The notes beneath the pieces are model-generated. The model was not told the DNA's origin. It worked only from the letters and a program-made list of their open reading frames with translations, and ran no database searches. This document shows, one piece after another, positions 24,681-36,179 of a DNA stretch of 64,000 nt. This stretch comes from Fusarium oxysporum f. sp. lycopersici 4287 (Eukaryota; Ascomycota; Sordariomycetes; Hypocreales; Nectriaceae), in assembly GCF_000149955.1 (NCBI RefSeq), contig NC_030993.1, forward strand, positions 1,583,048-1,647,047, given 5' to 3'. Positions within the stretch are counted from its first letter, which is position 1; every line of letters starts with the position of its first letter. The position numbers and the translations under genes were made by a program.

Positions 24681-27600
24681 CTACTGGTTATGGCAAATAA
24701 CACCAGCCAAGCGGATAGACTATCGACCAAGGCGCGATCTATACTTTGGTGTCGCTCTGCAGTGCACATGGCAAGGGCCTGCTCGCAGTTCCGTTAACCG
24801 CCTCAAGCATACAACCCAGCCGTTCTCGCAAGCATGGCAGCCTACGCTTGCCTGAATCCGTACTGGTCTGAGTTGACCCTCAACGGCCGGATATCGCTTG
24901 TCAAACATGTACTTGGTACTCTTGACCAAAACACCAGACTCAAATCCGAGTCATGACGCCCGTTTCTAAGCTATGTTTCGACATTACCTGCTACGAATCG
25001 GGTCTGCTTCATGTTGATTTTCAATATCACTGCACGGAATTTGCCACGATTTCGAGCCATCTTGTAGAGCAATTTCGCTGTGTTGTGGCATCGCGGCTGT
25101 CACTTACGACGTAGTATGCAAGTTGAAACATATCTGGTAGCGAGGCATCTGTGCGACTTCGGACGATAGCTCAGTTGAGTTTGAACATTGCCAGATTTGT
25201 CCATATTGGCGATCGCGTCTGTGGCAATTTGCCGCACCGCTCTCTACATGTCATTCCTTCATTGAGGCAACTTCAGAAATGGATATTGAACATCAGGGAA
25301 TGAGAGCTTGAATGTATCTGGAACGCTTCATCAAGACAGACCCACGACCGTGCGTGAGCTTGGGCTAGGGGTCGCCCTGGCAGGTTTAGGTGGTGGAGCC
25401 ATCTTGCCAGCCGCCACATACAATTCAGCCCAGCAAGACGATTTTCAGGGTACCTGGTCGCTGGTTGCTCGATACAGACCAAGTTCATGGGCCTGCACAT
25501 CCGTCACGGCGAAACAAACTGAAACTCTCGTCTTGGGGCCGTCACCTCGGCTTCTGAAGATGTGCCTTCACAAGTGAGGAAAGGATGAACCACACGACGT
25601 TAATTCTCCCGTGGTGGCTGCCAACTAAAAGACAAGACCAGAGGCTCTTCAGCAACACATGCCGCTGGTGTGTCCATCCAGACGCTCATTGGACGAGGTA
25701 GTTCGTCGCAATTGCGGCTCCGAACCACCTATTTGAGACTTCGTTCTGGAAACATGGGCATCAAGCTGCACACGAACGAGTAGATTCGGGGAATACGGAG
25801 CTGGGGGAAATGGGGAATTGGAGCACACGTCCAGATGCGCTGTACCACCATTTGTTGGCGGAGAACTCTGGGGACTGTCTAGACTTCGTATCCTGTTACC
25901 AGACAAGCATCCTTTCTATTTCCATGAAAGTACACAATTGCAGACAGGTCCCACGAGTCAAAGTACAAGATTTAGGTACCAATCTACTTTGAGGTTCATT
26001 CATGGATGTTCTGAAGGACATGGCATCAGGCACCTAAATTCTTATTCTTCCCTTGGACAGATTTGAACTGACAGGGTTTGATATTGACTTTGGCCAACTT
26101 GTGTCTTTTGGGAACTTTACCAACAAGCTCCGAAGTTTGAATGTCTAATGCATTCGATTTTCATTAGAAGAATCAAATATTCAAAACATGCATTAGCCGG
26201 GAGCAGCAGGCAAAAGCAATCCCTGGCTACATACAGATGCTTATTTTAGCCGCATGTGTATATCCCGGTGAGCTGCACGACGACGTTAGACGGTTCGAGA
26301 CAAACAGCATTGAATGGAAGTACTGAAGTTAGTGGAGCGCAATACATTCACACTCACATTCAAACTCACTCACACAGCGAGAGCACTTGCATCAACCCCC
26401 ACTTACTACCCACGAGCCGGCAGGGATGTTGACGGGCGAGCTAGGAGGGGTTAGGGGTGCCTTGCTAGTGGTACTTGGGCAGCAGGTATGGTCGTTCCGG
26501 TATTTTCCATCGTCATCACCAAGACAATAAGAGTCTAGGCTGATGATATACCTTTGATAGACGAGTGTAAGCCAAGGCTGGTTGTTGACAGAGCATGTGC
26601 AGAACACAGTCTTTGCCGTGCCTAGCATCGTATAACACCACGGTCAGGGACGCAATAACACGAGGTACATGGCCATGAAGATTCTCCCAAAATCACCACA
26701 TCGCGATTGGACCCGGAGACTTCTCGCAATAGGTAGCAAATTAACTCTGATACCTAGTACATATTCGATTTGAACGAGATCAAATAATAACACCGAAAAC
26801 GAATTCTATCCTCCTCGGGCCGGGAAACATGGACGAACGGGAACCCTTGTCACTTTCAGTGCCTCGTTCCTGTTGATGGCTTGCAACCACTCGGCTGTGA
26901 GAGGCTCGTGTAAACGTTGCGCCCGCAAATGATTCAAATACTGCACTAAACGACCGAGCATGGTGTCAGCGGCTTGGCCATCCTAGTCATCCATGAGAGT
27001 GTGGGTTCGATCTTTAGCCTGTTGCTCAAACAAGCACTGATTCAATAAATCCACTGATCAATAGGTATCATCGACATCCGGGAAAACAAAGATCCAAAGG
27101 CTTTAAAGGCTGTCGCTATAGAAGACTGAGGGCTTGACGACACCCGCCTCAGTTGGTTCAACCACTTGATTCATTTACAAGTTCAAGCGCCTGATTAGCA
27201 CAGGAATAGTGGCCATCACGGGCAAGCAATTCCAACAAAGCAATCATTTATAAAGTGTTCACCTGAATCAAATGGGCATTAACTGGATACCTTAGCACCA
27301 ATTTGCCTCAAGTCCCCAAGAAAGATGATGGTATTATGGAGAGTCATGCGGGAATAGGTTTCCGTCGAGCCTGAATCGATTTGAACGGGTCATAACGCTC
27401 GAGATTCTGCGCAGCTCTCCGCTTCCTGGCATGAAAGAAAGCATGTGTTGATGCAACTTCACTTCCAGCAACGACAGCGGGAACAAAGCTCTATGCATAT
27501 ATCCTTTCCCCACACGCCGCTCAGCCTGCCAGACTGGGGAGTGGTGATCAGGGAGAACACGGCCGGAGGACCTTCAAAGGGAAACCCGGTGGCAGTGAAG

Positions 27601-29369
27601 AACAAATCAAGTGGCTCGTTTGATGGGTAACACGATCTGTAACATGTTCAAGGACAGACATTTTGGAGAAGAAGCTCTCAAGCGGATCTCGCACAAGAGA
27701 GAGCCTGGAGTGTCGCCCCACTATAGCGGTGTGGGCCAGAGATAGGGACAGATATTAATATGTCATGCCTGCCTGTGTCCCCAGACATTAGGAGTGGGTT
27801 GACCGATCAGATCTCTCAGCGCCATTCTCCAACGCCCGCAACAGTCCCCTAGCCCGCAAATCAACATGTGAGATGCACTCAAGCGGCAGAAACCAGCAAG
27901 GAAAGTAGGCCACCAGGCCTGTCGTGAGCCATTTGCTACCGGCATGACAGTTCTCTAGCTTCGGTCAAATCCCCGAGAGGCACCTATCAACAGAGACAGT
28001 CAAATTTGAGGGATGAGTGCCGCCTCGGTGCAGATTCACTGTTTGAGCCCTCGGGACCGGTTTCTGGCTTCCTTGCATCCGGTGGGAATAGACCTGGGAA
28101 TCAACTTGAATATTGCTTTGCCTACAGGTGGGGGTCCCAGTTCAGAGTTGGGGGGTTAAGGGGCAAGGACCAAGGAGCATCGTATGCGAGTGCAGCACTC
28201 CGGACGAGACCATGTTATCTCCTATCTCAAGAGGCATGCTGCTCGGCTGACCTTGGCGGTTAAGGTTGCGATCATCAGGCAGGGGTCGAGGGGTTGCCAA
28301 CGCAGGCGAGTTGGACCATGATGCGCTCATCTCATCGAACTGCAAGAGTATCACCGGTGAGGTTGCTGTCTGGAGGTGTTGCTTGGAGCCCATGTCATGC
28401 TGAAGTCTCTTTCACCACTGCCAGACTTCTCATCTCAGAGCCAGCAGATGTCGTCTGTGTCTAGTCTGCTTCCCCAGCCGGGCTTGTTTGGGGTCTACAT
28501 ACAGTATGCTCAGAAAGTTGGGTACACAAAATCCGGGGTCCTCGAGACTTTTATGTGTTATCTCTAGCACGTACCAATGCGAGTCATCTCTGCAATCCTA
28601 CGTGGCTGTTGACCCTCGTCGCTTCTCAAAGGTTCTCAAGGCTGAAGATTAGATAACCAGGTTCCCCAATCATGACCTGTGTCTGGCTGTGTATACGGGT
28701 TTATCAGTCCGGAGATCCAAGAAACACACTATCCGCATTACAGAACAAACGGCCGCATATCAGTTGAAGCCAGTTGCTCTGTAACCTTATCTCAACGCCA
28801 TCGCCCTGCATATCTGTGATACCATAGCCTTAAATTCGTCGATGCTGCTGCTTTGTCACTTCTGCTGAAAACAGCTGTTGAAGGGACTCTTGTCATACGT
28901 CTATTTTTGTTGTCAAAGAATGAGACACGAGACCCTGTTGGTCTTACAAAATGCTCAGAGGTCAATGCATACAAGACCCTGACTGTAGCCATTCTTTGTT
29001 TTCCTCATGCTTAAGGATCTGTACTCTTTGTTGGACGAGACCGATCGAGACACGAAACAATGTTTTAAACTTGGCCCTTTCGAATAGTAATTGGGAGGAA
29101 CGATTCCCCGAAACGATGCGAGCGAAAGAATCCCCGTACAATAAAATAACAAAGCACCTTGATATGGTCTTTCATGGCGAGCCCTATCATGAGCTCGACT
29201 CTTTGTCAACTGAGCCAGGATGATGCTATTCTTGCAATTGCTTTCAGCCTTGTAAAGGAAGATACTTGAGAATGAGACGTCCTACCAAGTGCTTATAGAC
29301 CGATGAACCCCATGGTTCACGACGAGTTCAGAATGGCCCCGAAGCATATCGACCACACGAACGAAAAAC

Positions 29370-30605
29370 ATGCACATGAACTCTTCGATACAACTCTTGG
29401 TATATCTGTTTGTGGTCTTCACCACCCAGTATGCGGGAGCAATGCCAGTAACAACAGGACCTCCAGTGTTGAGCAAGGAAGATGCCGAGTCACTAGTATC
29501 CCACGCCCTTGGAAGCTTTACAAACCCAGACCAAAGGAACAAAGAGACCTCGCAAGACAATTATGCAAGAGACTATGCAAGGAGTGGTGCCGATAAAGGA
29601 GCAATTGTTGGAGGCACTGTTGCTGGCGGAATCATCATTTGCGTCACGGTATTTTTCGGCGTTCTCATCCTCAAGAAATATCTTGCTCGTCAAGGAAAAT
29701 ACAATGAAAGGGTCGTTGATGGGAAACCTTTATGCCCAGACACCGAAACACCAGGAACAACGTCTAGCACCCCGACCCGTACTCCATGGCGCCAGACGTT
29801 CAACCATCGAATATCGGTCCCGTCTGCAGACTCTGTATACTCTCAGAGATCTTTCGGAAACACTGCAGCTGCCACTCAAATGAGTAGGGCCTCAGCCCAA
29901 CCAATTCCGCTGCCTACTATACCGTCAAAGGCTGCCCAGATGTTAGGAGTTGAAGATACGAATTCAACGCCTCTTGCAAAGACACCTCTTCCTTCGCCTC
30001 GCTTGCTAATTACACCTCTTTCGGAGAACTTTATGCCAAAGACTCCTATTCTTCAATACTCTTCGTCACAGAGTTCTCCGGAGCAAAGCCCTCTACGGAG
30101 GAACCCTCCATTGCTGCCCCCTCCGAAGAATCCTCCTCCTCAAGGTCCGCTGCCGCCTGTCCCTACCCATGAGCCACCAGCCGTTGGGGTGTCCAAGCAA
30201 TCCAGAAGCCCCCAGAATCGCACATCTTCCGTCTGTACCATGAGTACTCTTGGTATGGAACTTCTCCACGATGTGATGCAACCCCTGGAGTCAACCACAT
30301 TCAGCCCACCCCCTGAAAAGGCGTCCTTCCTTCGTTCACCACCACCAATTTCAAAAACAAATAAGCTACCTCCAGTAGCTATGAACAATTCCAAAGGGCA
30401 GAATAGAGTGCCTAGTAGACGATATTTTGTACCGTTGTTCAAGAACAATGGACAGCTGCCGAGTCCAACATCGCCTGGTGAGGGAGTGCTTTCAGAACCA
30501 GGGACAAGGAATAGAACGAAGAATATTATCAATTCCAAGGCTGAAACAGTCTTACGAGCCTCTTCTAGGGCGGGACTATTCTCTCTTGGCCACAACAAAA
30601 TATGA
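29370..30605 (+). CDS. Predicted single-pass membrane protein with long proline-rich tail (unrecognised)
   Basis: An intact 411-aa single-exon frame whose family I do not recognise. Residues 1-24 form a signal peptide ending YAGA. A short, polar extracellular part with no cysteine follows (25-75). One membrane helix lies at about 79-101; it starts GAIVGGTVAGG, a glycine-zipper pattern, and is closed by LKKYL, so the bulk of the protein should face the cytosol. The tail (102-411) is low-complexity, rich in Ser/Thr/Pro, with polyproline such as LLPPPKNPPPQG and LPPVP that could bind SH3 or WW domains, and many SP/TP sites. This architecture resembles cell-surface sensors or cell-wall anchors of fungi, but that is only an analogy. 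A second in-frame Met two codons later is an equally good start. Confidence 0.65.
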   Translation: MHMNSSIQLLVYLFVVFTTQYAGAMPVTTGPPVLSKEDAESLVSHALGSFTNPDQRNKETSQDNYARDYARSGADKGAIVGGTVAGGIIICVTVFFGVLILKKYLARQGKYNERVVDGKPLCPDTETPGTTSSTPTRTPWRQTFNHRISVPSADSVYSQRSFGNTAAATQMSRASAQPIPLPTIPSKAAQMLGVEDTNSTPLAKTPLPSPRLLITPLSENFMPKTPILQYSSSQSSPEQSPLRRNPPLLPPPKNPPPQGPLPPVPTHEPPAVGVSKQSRSPQNRTSSVCTMSTLGMELLHDVMQPLESTTFSPPPEKASFLRSPPPISKTNKLPPVAMNNSKGQNRVPSRRYFVPLFKNNGQLPSPTSPGEGVLSEPGTRNRTKNIINSKAETVLRASSRAGLFSLGHNKI

Positions 30606-31770
30606 GCCTCGCAGGCCGAGGCTAGATGGAATCCATGACATTAATGAACGTTTGTTCAGGCTTATACCGACTATACCAAGCATGGTTTATTGATCCAGAA
30701 TTATATACTACTTAATACACCAACCTTTCCTCTTTATTCCACAAAGTTTTACCATCAAAACAGCTTCTTTACTGCCCCAGTATTGCTCTTCGTCTACTTT
30801 GATCTCTGTCTTCACCATTTGCGGAGTCTTGTGGGAGCCTATATGACTTAATACACAGTCTATCCATCTACTCAATCAATCCTGTCTAATTTCTTCAACA
30901 CTGCCAAAGGCATATATCTATCGCAGTTACACCTGCCCGAGACAGACTGATTCTGGTCAACCCTCGTATTTGTCAAAACCCCCGTACCAGCTTGAGCACA
31001 ACCGTCGTTTCGACAAAAGGCGCTGCCACTCGGCTACATCTTGGAATGTGCCAGAAGCTGATGATGCGTATAGCTCTGATAATTCCCTTAGCTAAGCGGG
31101 CCATACATTATAAAGTGATATTTCGCAAATCTTTGTGAAGAGCACCTCAGCCAGAATATGGATCAGGGGTTCCTAGGTAAAAGCTGGAAACAAGGCCGGA
31201 ATCTAATGGCAAAGCCCTGTAATTTCCCTTTGTACTTCACTCTTATAATCATCACCAATACTTATTATATTCTCCAGTTCCTTGCTAGGCAGCTAAACTC
31301 ACCCACCACTCTGTATACCTCTACTCTGTTGTGAAGGACGGATGAGCTGGAACCTGAAAGATGGCTCTCAGCAGCTTCTACATGTATAAGTAAAGGTATC
31401 GTCTGGAATCTTCCATTAAGACTGATATAGGATAGTTTCCATTACGGTTCAGCCTATAACACACATGAACGCTAAGTATATTGGTTCCGCATCGCTCGGC
31501 CGCTGTCAAGGCCCGCTCAGTCACATACGCTCCAACGCATGGATGGAATATCAATTCTGGAGGTCGACCATCACATTAGAGAGCCTTAAAACCCAGTTTA
31601 ACAAGCCTTGGACCTGTTCTCGGGACCTGTGAATGCCTTGCTACCTACTGAAAAGGGGGATCGCATCTTGGATATAAGGAGGCCTCGCTTTGCTCTCAGG
31701 TATCTAAATCAACTATAAGGCTGCAAATTAATAGATGCCAAGCAAGTGGTCTTTTATAAACTGTCTCCAT
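30606..31770. other. Intergenic region
   Basis: AT-leaning sequence between the membrane-protein gene and a decayed gene; nothing coding is supported. Confidence 0.6.
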
Positions 31771-31789
31771 ATGCCAGCTCAGCATCCTA

Positions 31790-32707
31790 GTGTCGAAACA
31801 CAAGTTCCACTTCTATCTGCCAACCACAAACATGCTGTACAAGACCTCACCTATCGTGTCTAAGCGACTGTATGATCGCACCGAAACAAACTCTATTGAC
31901 AATCTAGAAAGCTCCGGACACTCTTGGTCCCCTGTTGCGCAAGCAGTATGGAAACATCCGGTTAATAAGCCCCTTCTCAGGACCTGGGACGACCTTTCAG
32001 GAAGTCAACCAGATGGATCTGGAGACATGTCCGCCAGAGCATCAGATATTCCATTGACAACCTTTGAAGCCCGCCGATCGTCCCACCAGACTCATATCAT
32101 ACACCGTAACTGGACGCCTACGCCATATATCTCTTTCACTTCCTCACCAGAGGCACTCGAGAATTTGGCCAGCCAACTTCAGAAAGTCTCACCCCAGAAG
32201 AAAGCGTCAGACAGTTACTGTAGTCGATCCTGCAGTTCGACTCGAGTCAGGCTGGCCTACCATTTCCTATGGTGAAGAAAAGGACTGCTACCGCATTGCA
32301 ATCCCATATGGGATAGCACACTGGGAACTCAAGGCTCACCACCTATGCCTTTGGACAGTCAAAGCAGAAGAAGTCGCTCAGCATTACGACTGGGACAAGC
32401 TTTTTCTCGGACCCCAACTGGTATCATAATATTGTCCGCCCGGATATCAAGAGGTTTCGTGAAGAAAGGCAGCGCCGGGAGCAGGAACAGGTTCAACATC
32501 GGATAGACGATATATCAGCCGCTTTCGGTACCCTACCTTGTGAGTATCCTCCATTATGCTAAATGGAAATGTTCGTTGACTGTGTTAGTGGATGGCTCTT
32601 TATCACCGAGTTCCTCGACTGCCTCAGACCACAACACCGACAACGAATATTGGGAAGACACGGACCGCAACCAACCCACTAAGCAACATATTCAGTCGTT
32701 TCTATGA
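31790..32707 (+). pseudogene. Degraded DUF7587-type gene with two frameshifts
   Basis: The reading starts in one frame (ATG at 31832) and encodes the family's hallmark stretch WDDLSGSQPDGSGDMSARAS, then DIPLTTFEARRSS and YISFTSSPEALENLA. Near 32200-32215 the homology moves to the +1 frame (TVTVVDPAVRLESG, then YGIAHWELKAHHLCLW). At the T5 run near 32401-32405 it moves +1 again into WYHNIVRPDIKRFREE. A final small intron (GTGAGT donor near 32540, TTAG acceptor near 32590) leads to an Asp/Ser-rich tail ending at 32707. Fungal DUF7587 proteins are mostly uncharacterised; some carry the domain next to toxin-like or NLR-like modules, but no such module is visible here. Two one-base shifts mean either a real pseudogene or homopolymer errors. 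Confidence 0.75.
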
Positions 32708-33965
32708 ATAAGAGCTCCTTTTCTCTCTGATTACAGGTGTGTATGGTTAGAGCTGGGGGTTTTCAAGACGTGGTTGAGGGTTATCATTTGAGTGTTTTGT
32801 TGTTTTTGTTACCGGTATCAGATTGTGATATGAGGGAGGTGGATGACCTTAGACTCAACTTATGCTACTTCGAACAATGGATTATTAAGTCTTACGGAGC
32901 TTGCCGAGCTTAAACTACGCATTTCAACAATCATGGAAGAGATTACTCATTGCTTACCATCGCACCCACAGTGATACTGTCTCAAACATCGCTTTGTTCA
33001 TCACTCTCAGTGTACCCTCTACAGAGTAGTCGCTCCGGATTTCATTTTCCTGCCTTGAAGAAGACATCTGGGCTAGTTCAAGCCATGAGTCATGAACTGA
33101 GAAGATCAATTACTTCCGGCGCATTCCCGAATCCCCATACTCAAGGAGTCAAGGGTCGAGGATTTCTTAGTGTTTGGAGGCGTTACTTTAGAATTGCATG
33201 AATCAGGCGAATAAGCAGGTCAACATCGAAGTATAATGTGTAATGGGGTATTATTCCAAATATGCTCACAATAATAAACAAGTTAACCATGAATACCGGA
33301 CATCTTGTGGTAGTGCCCCTCCTCCCCTGATTGCCTCCAAACCCACCCAGTCCAGTTGTATATGATCCTTCTCTTCCGACTAGACATTTGTGAAAATGCC
33401 GTTAGTATGAATAATGTGTGTAAATATATGATTATATCCCTTCAATGTTACCCCCACGGAGAGAAAAACGCCCTCGCGAGTGAAGCATCCGCCAGTTGTT
33501 GTAGGCTCAAATGAATGAAGTGCCCCTGCAAACGCTAAGCTCCCCTTCGTGTTGGTGATTTACTTGGTTTGTACCGCGTTGTTACAAATTAGCGTTCGTT
33601 TCTCTGATGCGATGCCCCTTGTAACCAGAGGCAGGAAGCGCGTCTAGCCGTAAAACATGACCGAACGCCGTAATGAATGAAGTAGAGGCCGTTTCTCATC
33701 GTCCTTGCGCCGCTACTACTGCCGTATCTTGATCGAAATACATGCTCGAGTGCGGCGGTTGAACAGTGACCAGGAAACGCGGTGCCAGTGCATGCCGGAT
33801 TAAGCAGGCTGGTACCGCAGGGGTTGTTGGACAATCAGTTCCTTGGTGCAGACTCTTCGTAGTATTGAGGCCGATAAATCTCGGCGTTGGCGTGCAATTC
33901 GTCGACTGGCTGTTTGTCGGTCGACTTTGAGACGCAAAAGGCCTGCAGTGAGCCTCGATCGTCCT
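32708..33965. other. Intergenic region
   Basis: 1.26 kb between the decayed gene and the 3' end of the STK32-type kinase. No supported gene. Confidence 0.6.
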
Positions 33966-36179
33966 CTATCCGATGACAACTCGTGCGCCTTCCTTGCCCA
34001 ACACACCCCTTTCTTTCGGCTTGGGGCTATTTGTGCGACCCTTCTTGCCCTTGAGAAATCCAAACATACCGCCAGAGCCTTCACTCTTGCCGTCGCCAAT
34101 ATTATTAGCATCTGTAGGCAAGGTTGCATCCTGGCGAGCTAGTTCAGACCAACTACCGCTGCCATCAAGAGTTACTTGTACGCCCCCAGTAGGACTTGTC
34201 ATCCGTTGGCCGGCGACAATCGGGACATGGCGAGCTCGGAAGTCATTCTGCAGTGGAGGTGGCGGAGCAGGGCGTACAGGGCGTCCCTGCCGGCTTTCAT
34301 TACTGGTACTTGGGTTAAGAGGTGATGACTGATAACCTCCATTGACTGCGGGCATAGGCGTTGCTTCATCCGTTGTGATCGCTTGAGGAGCGTTGTCCGA
34401 GTCGGGATGCCCTTCTGGATTGGCACCAGCGCCCTCAGTGATTCTGTTCAAGTTAGTAAATCCATCTCATAGCAGCCAGTCTAGGAGGTCATACCGTTTG
34501 TAAGCAGCCACTGTATAGTCGAACGGCTTGAAATCTGTCTCAATCATGCGATACAGCTCGTCTTCCCTGATCTCTTTCTCAGTCGCATCGTCCTTTAAAC
34601 GCTCTCGTGGTTTCTGGCGTCTCGCACGGGCTTCGAGTGGAGCCTCCTCTAATAGCAACTCTTCGAGGTCGTATGTGGCATCGAAATTGGTCTTCTCGGA
34701 TGAAGGAACAAATATGGGTTCGATTCTCTTAAGTTCGAGTAGTTCGAAATCAAAACACTTGAAGAATTCGTTTTGTGTGAAGCTCTCCCATGTTGAACCC
34801 ATTCGAGTTTCGCGGTTCGGGTCGAGCGCGGAGCCGATTGCGTAGAGGCAAGCGAGGGATACAGGCGGTTGCGTCACGGGATATTTGGGAGAAGCGGCCT
34901 GGATCTGTTGACTGAGAGATCCTTCTGAGCCGCCTTCGAATGGGCGCTATATCAAATGAGAAAAGACGTATATATGACTGGTGCAGTTTGACAAGCTTAC
35001 CTTGTTGTAGATACACTCGTAAAAGAGAACACCTAAGGACCACCAATCTGCCCGCACATCGTATCCTTTGCCAGCATAAACTTCAGGTGCAAGATAAGCC
35101 AATGTGCCGGACTTGCTAGTAAGTGTCCTTCCTGGAACGACGTCGGAAGCGACGTTCTATTTCCGTTAGTTTTAGCGGCATTTGAAGGGGAGAAGAGCGT
35201 ACAAAATCAGTTAAATGGACATGGCCATCCGCATCAAGCAGGACATTGTCGGGCTTGATATCTCGATGGATGATATTTTGACTGTGCACATATCGCAAAG
35301 CACATCCAAGCTCGGCAATCCAGAATCTAACAGCCTCTTCGGTAAAGGTCTTTCTCGAAATATGAAATCGCAAATCTCCGCCAGTCATTAGATCAACTAC
35401 CAGATACCTGTTATCGAATGTGAGCTAGCACTAGACGGTGTAGATTATAGGAGGGCGTACATGTACTCAATATCTTGAAAACTGTATCTCAAGTTGCAAA
35501 TGAAAGGATGGTTAACATATTCCAGCATTCGGCGTTCGCGGATGATGTTTCGCACGCTTTCGGATCGTACGACTGCGAGGTTGAAAAGGATCAGCATTGT
35601 GTCACAGAGATGATAACAAGTTCCATCAGATTGATTATTGTCACCGATGGAAGTGGTACATAGATCAAGACCGCGGATCCAAAGCCAAGCGTATGATCAG
35701 TAGGGAGCGTCCTGAACTTACCTTCATCTTTACGGATATATTTGAGGGCAAAGGACAAGTTCGTATCCTTCCGCTCAACAATTCGCACCTTTCCAAAGGC
35801 ACCTCGGCCGACGACTCGCAACAGGCGGAAATGATTCAAGTTCACTACAAAGCTGTCAGCATCACCCACCAATCACAATGTCATAAAGTTAAGGAGCAGA
35901 AGCATGTGAGGTTGCGAGAGCAAAAGACAGAAAATTTGGTCGTGAAGAGCGTGGTAAGAGGTTGCATGACACACGTGGGAGACAGGATGACGCCAAGTAA
36001 TATGCGGCTGAAAGACAGTAAATGGCATGCAGGATGACGGGAATCCCAGATAAGCCAATGGCGACATAGATTTGGGGGGGCGAACGACAGCAGAAACAGA
36101 TACAAAGAAGCTTCTGATCTGAGCTCCTTGACGTACCTTCGCCGTTCAGGTCGACGGGCTTTCCTTGGCCATTGCCCAT
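33966..36179 (-). CDS. STK32/YANK-type AGC-group serine/threonine kinase
   Basis: Seven exons join in phase: 36179-36137, 35844-35722, 35572-35461, 35407-35203, 35156-35001, 34946-34495 and 34443-33966, giving 522 aa. The N-terminus MGNGQGKP fits an N-myristoylation signal, as in animal STK32 kinases, suggesting membrane attachment. The kinase domain runs from [18 protein letters not shown] through [24 protein letters not shown] and [11 protein letters not shown] to [13 protein letters not shown]. The metal-binding motif is DFN (LTDF/NVASDV, split by the intron between exons 4 and 5) instead of DFG, a trait of the STK32 family. The C-terminal extension [20 protein letters not shown] is conserved in fungal members; the last 150 residues are disordered and basic at the end. 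Substrates are unknown. The first exon is only 43 bp. Confidence 0.88.

Larger units (their letters stand above)
22476..29369. other. Long gene-poor region (6.9 kb) upstream of areA
   Basis: I find no frame with a recognisable domain, a good signal peptide or a consistent exon structure. It contains a TACCTAGGTA palindrome (23029-23038), a pentanucleotide repeat (24661-24680) and a run of AGCTGCAGCT words near 22725-22750. The first 1-2 kb presumably holds the areA promoter and 5' UTR. Base composition is not unusual. Confidence 0.5.

Noticed and set aside
26392..26628. Minus-strand frame with several cysteines (FCTCSV, TCCPST), suggestive of a small secreted protein
   Set aside because: No signal peptide exon could be joined with standard splice sites, and the cysteine pattern fits no family I know.
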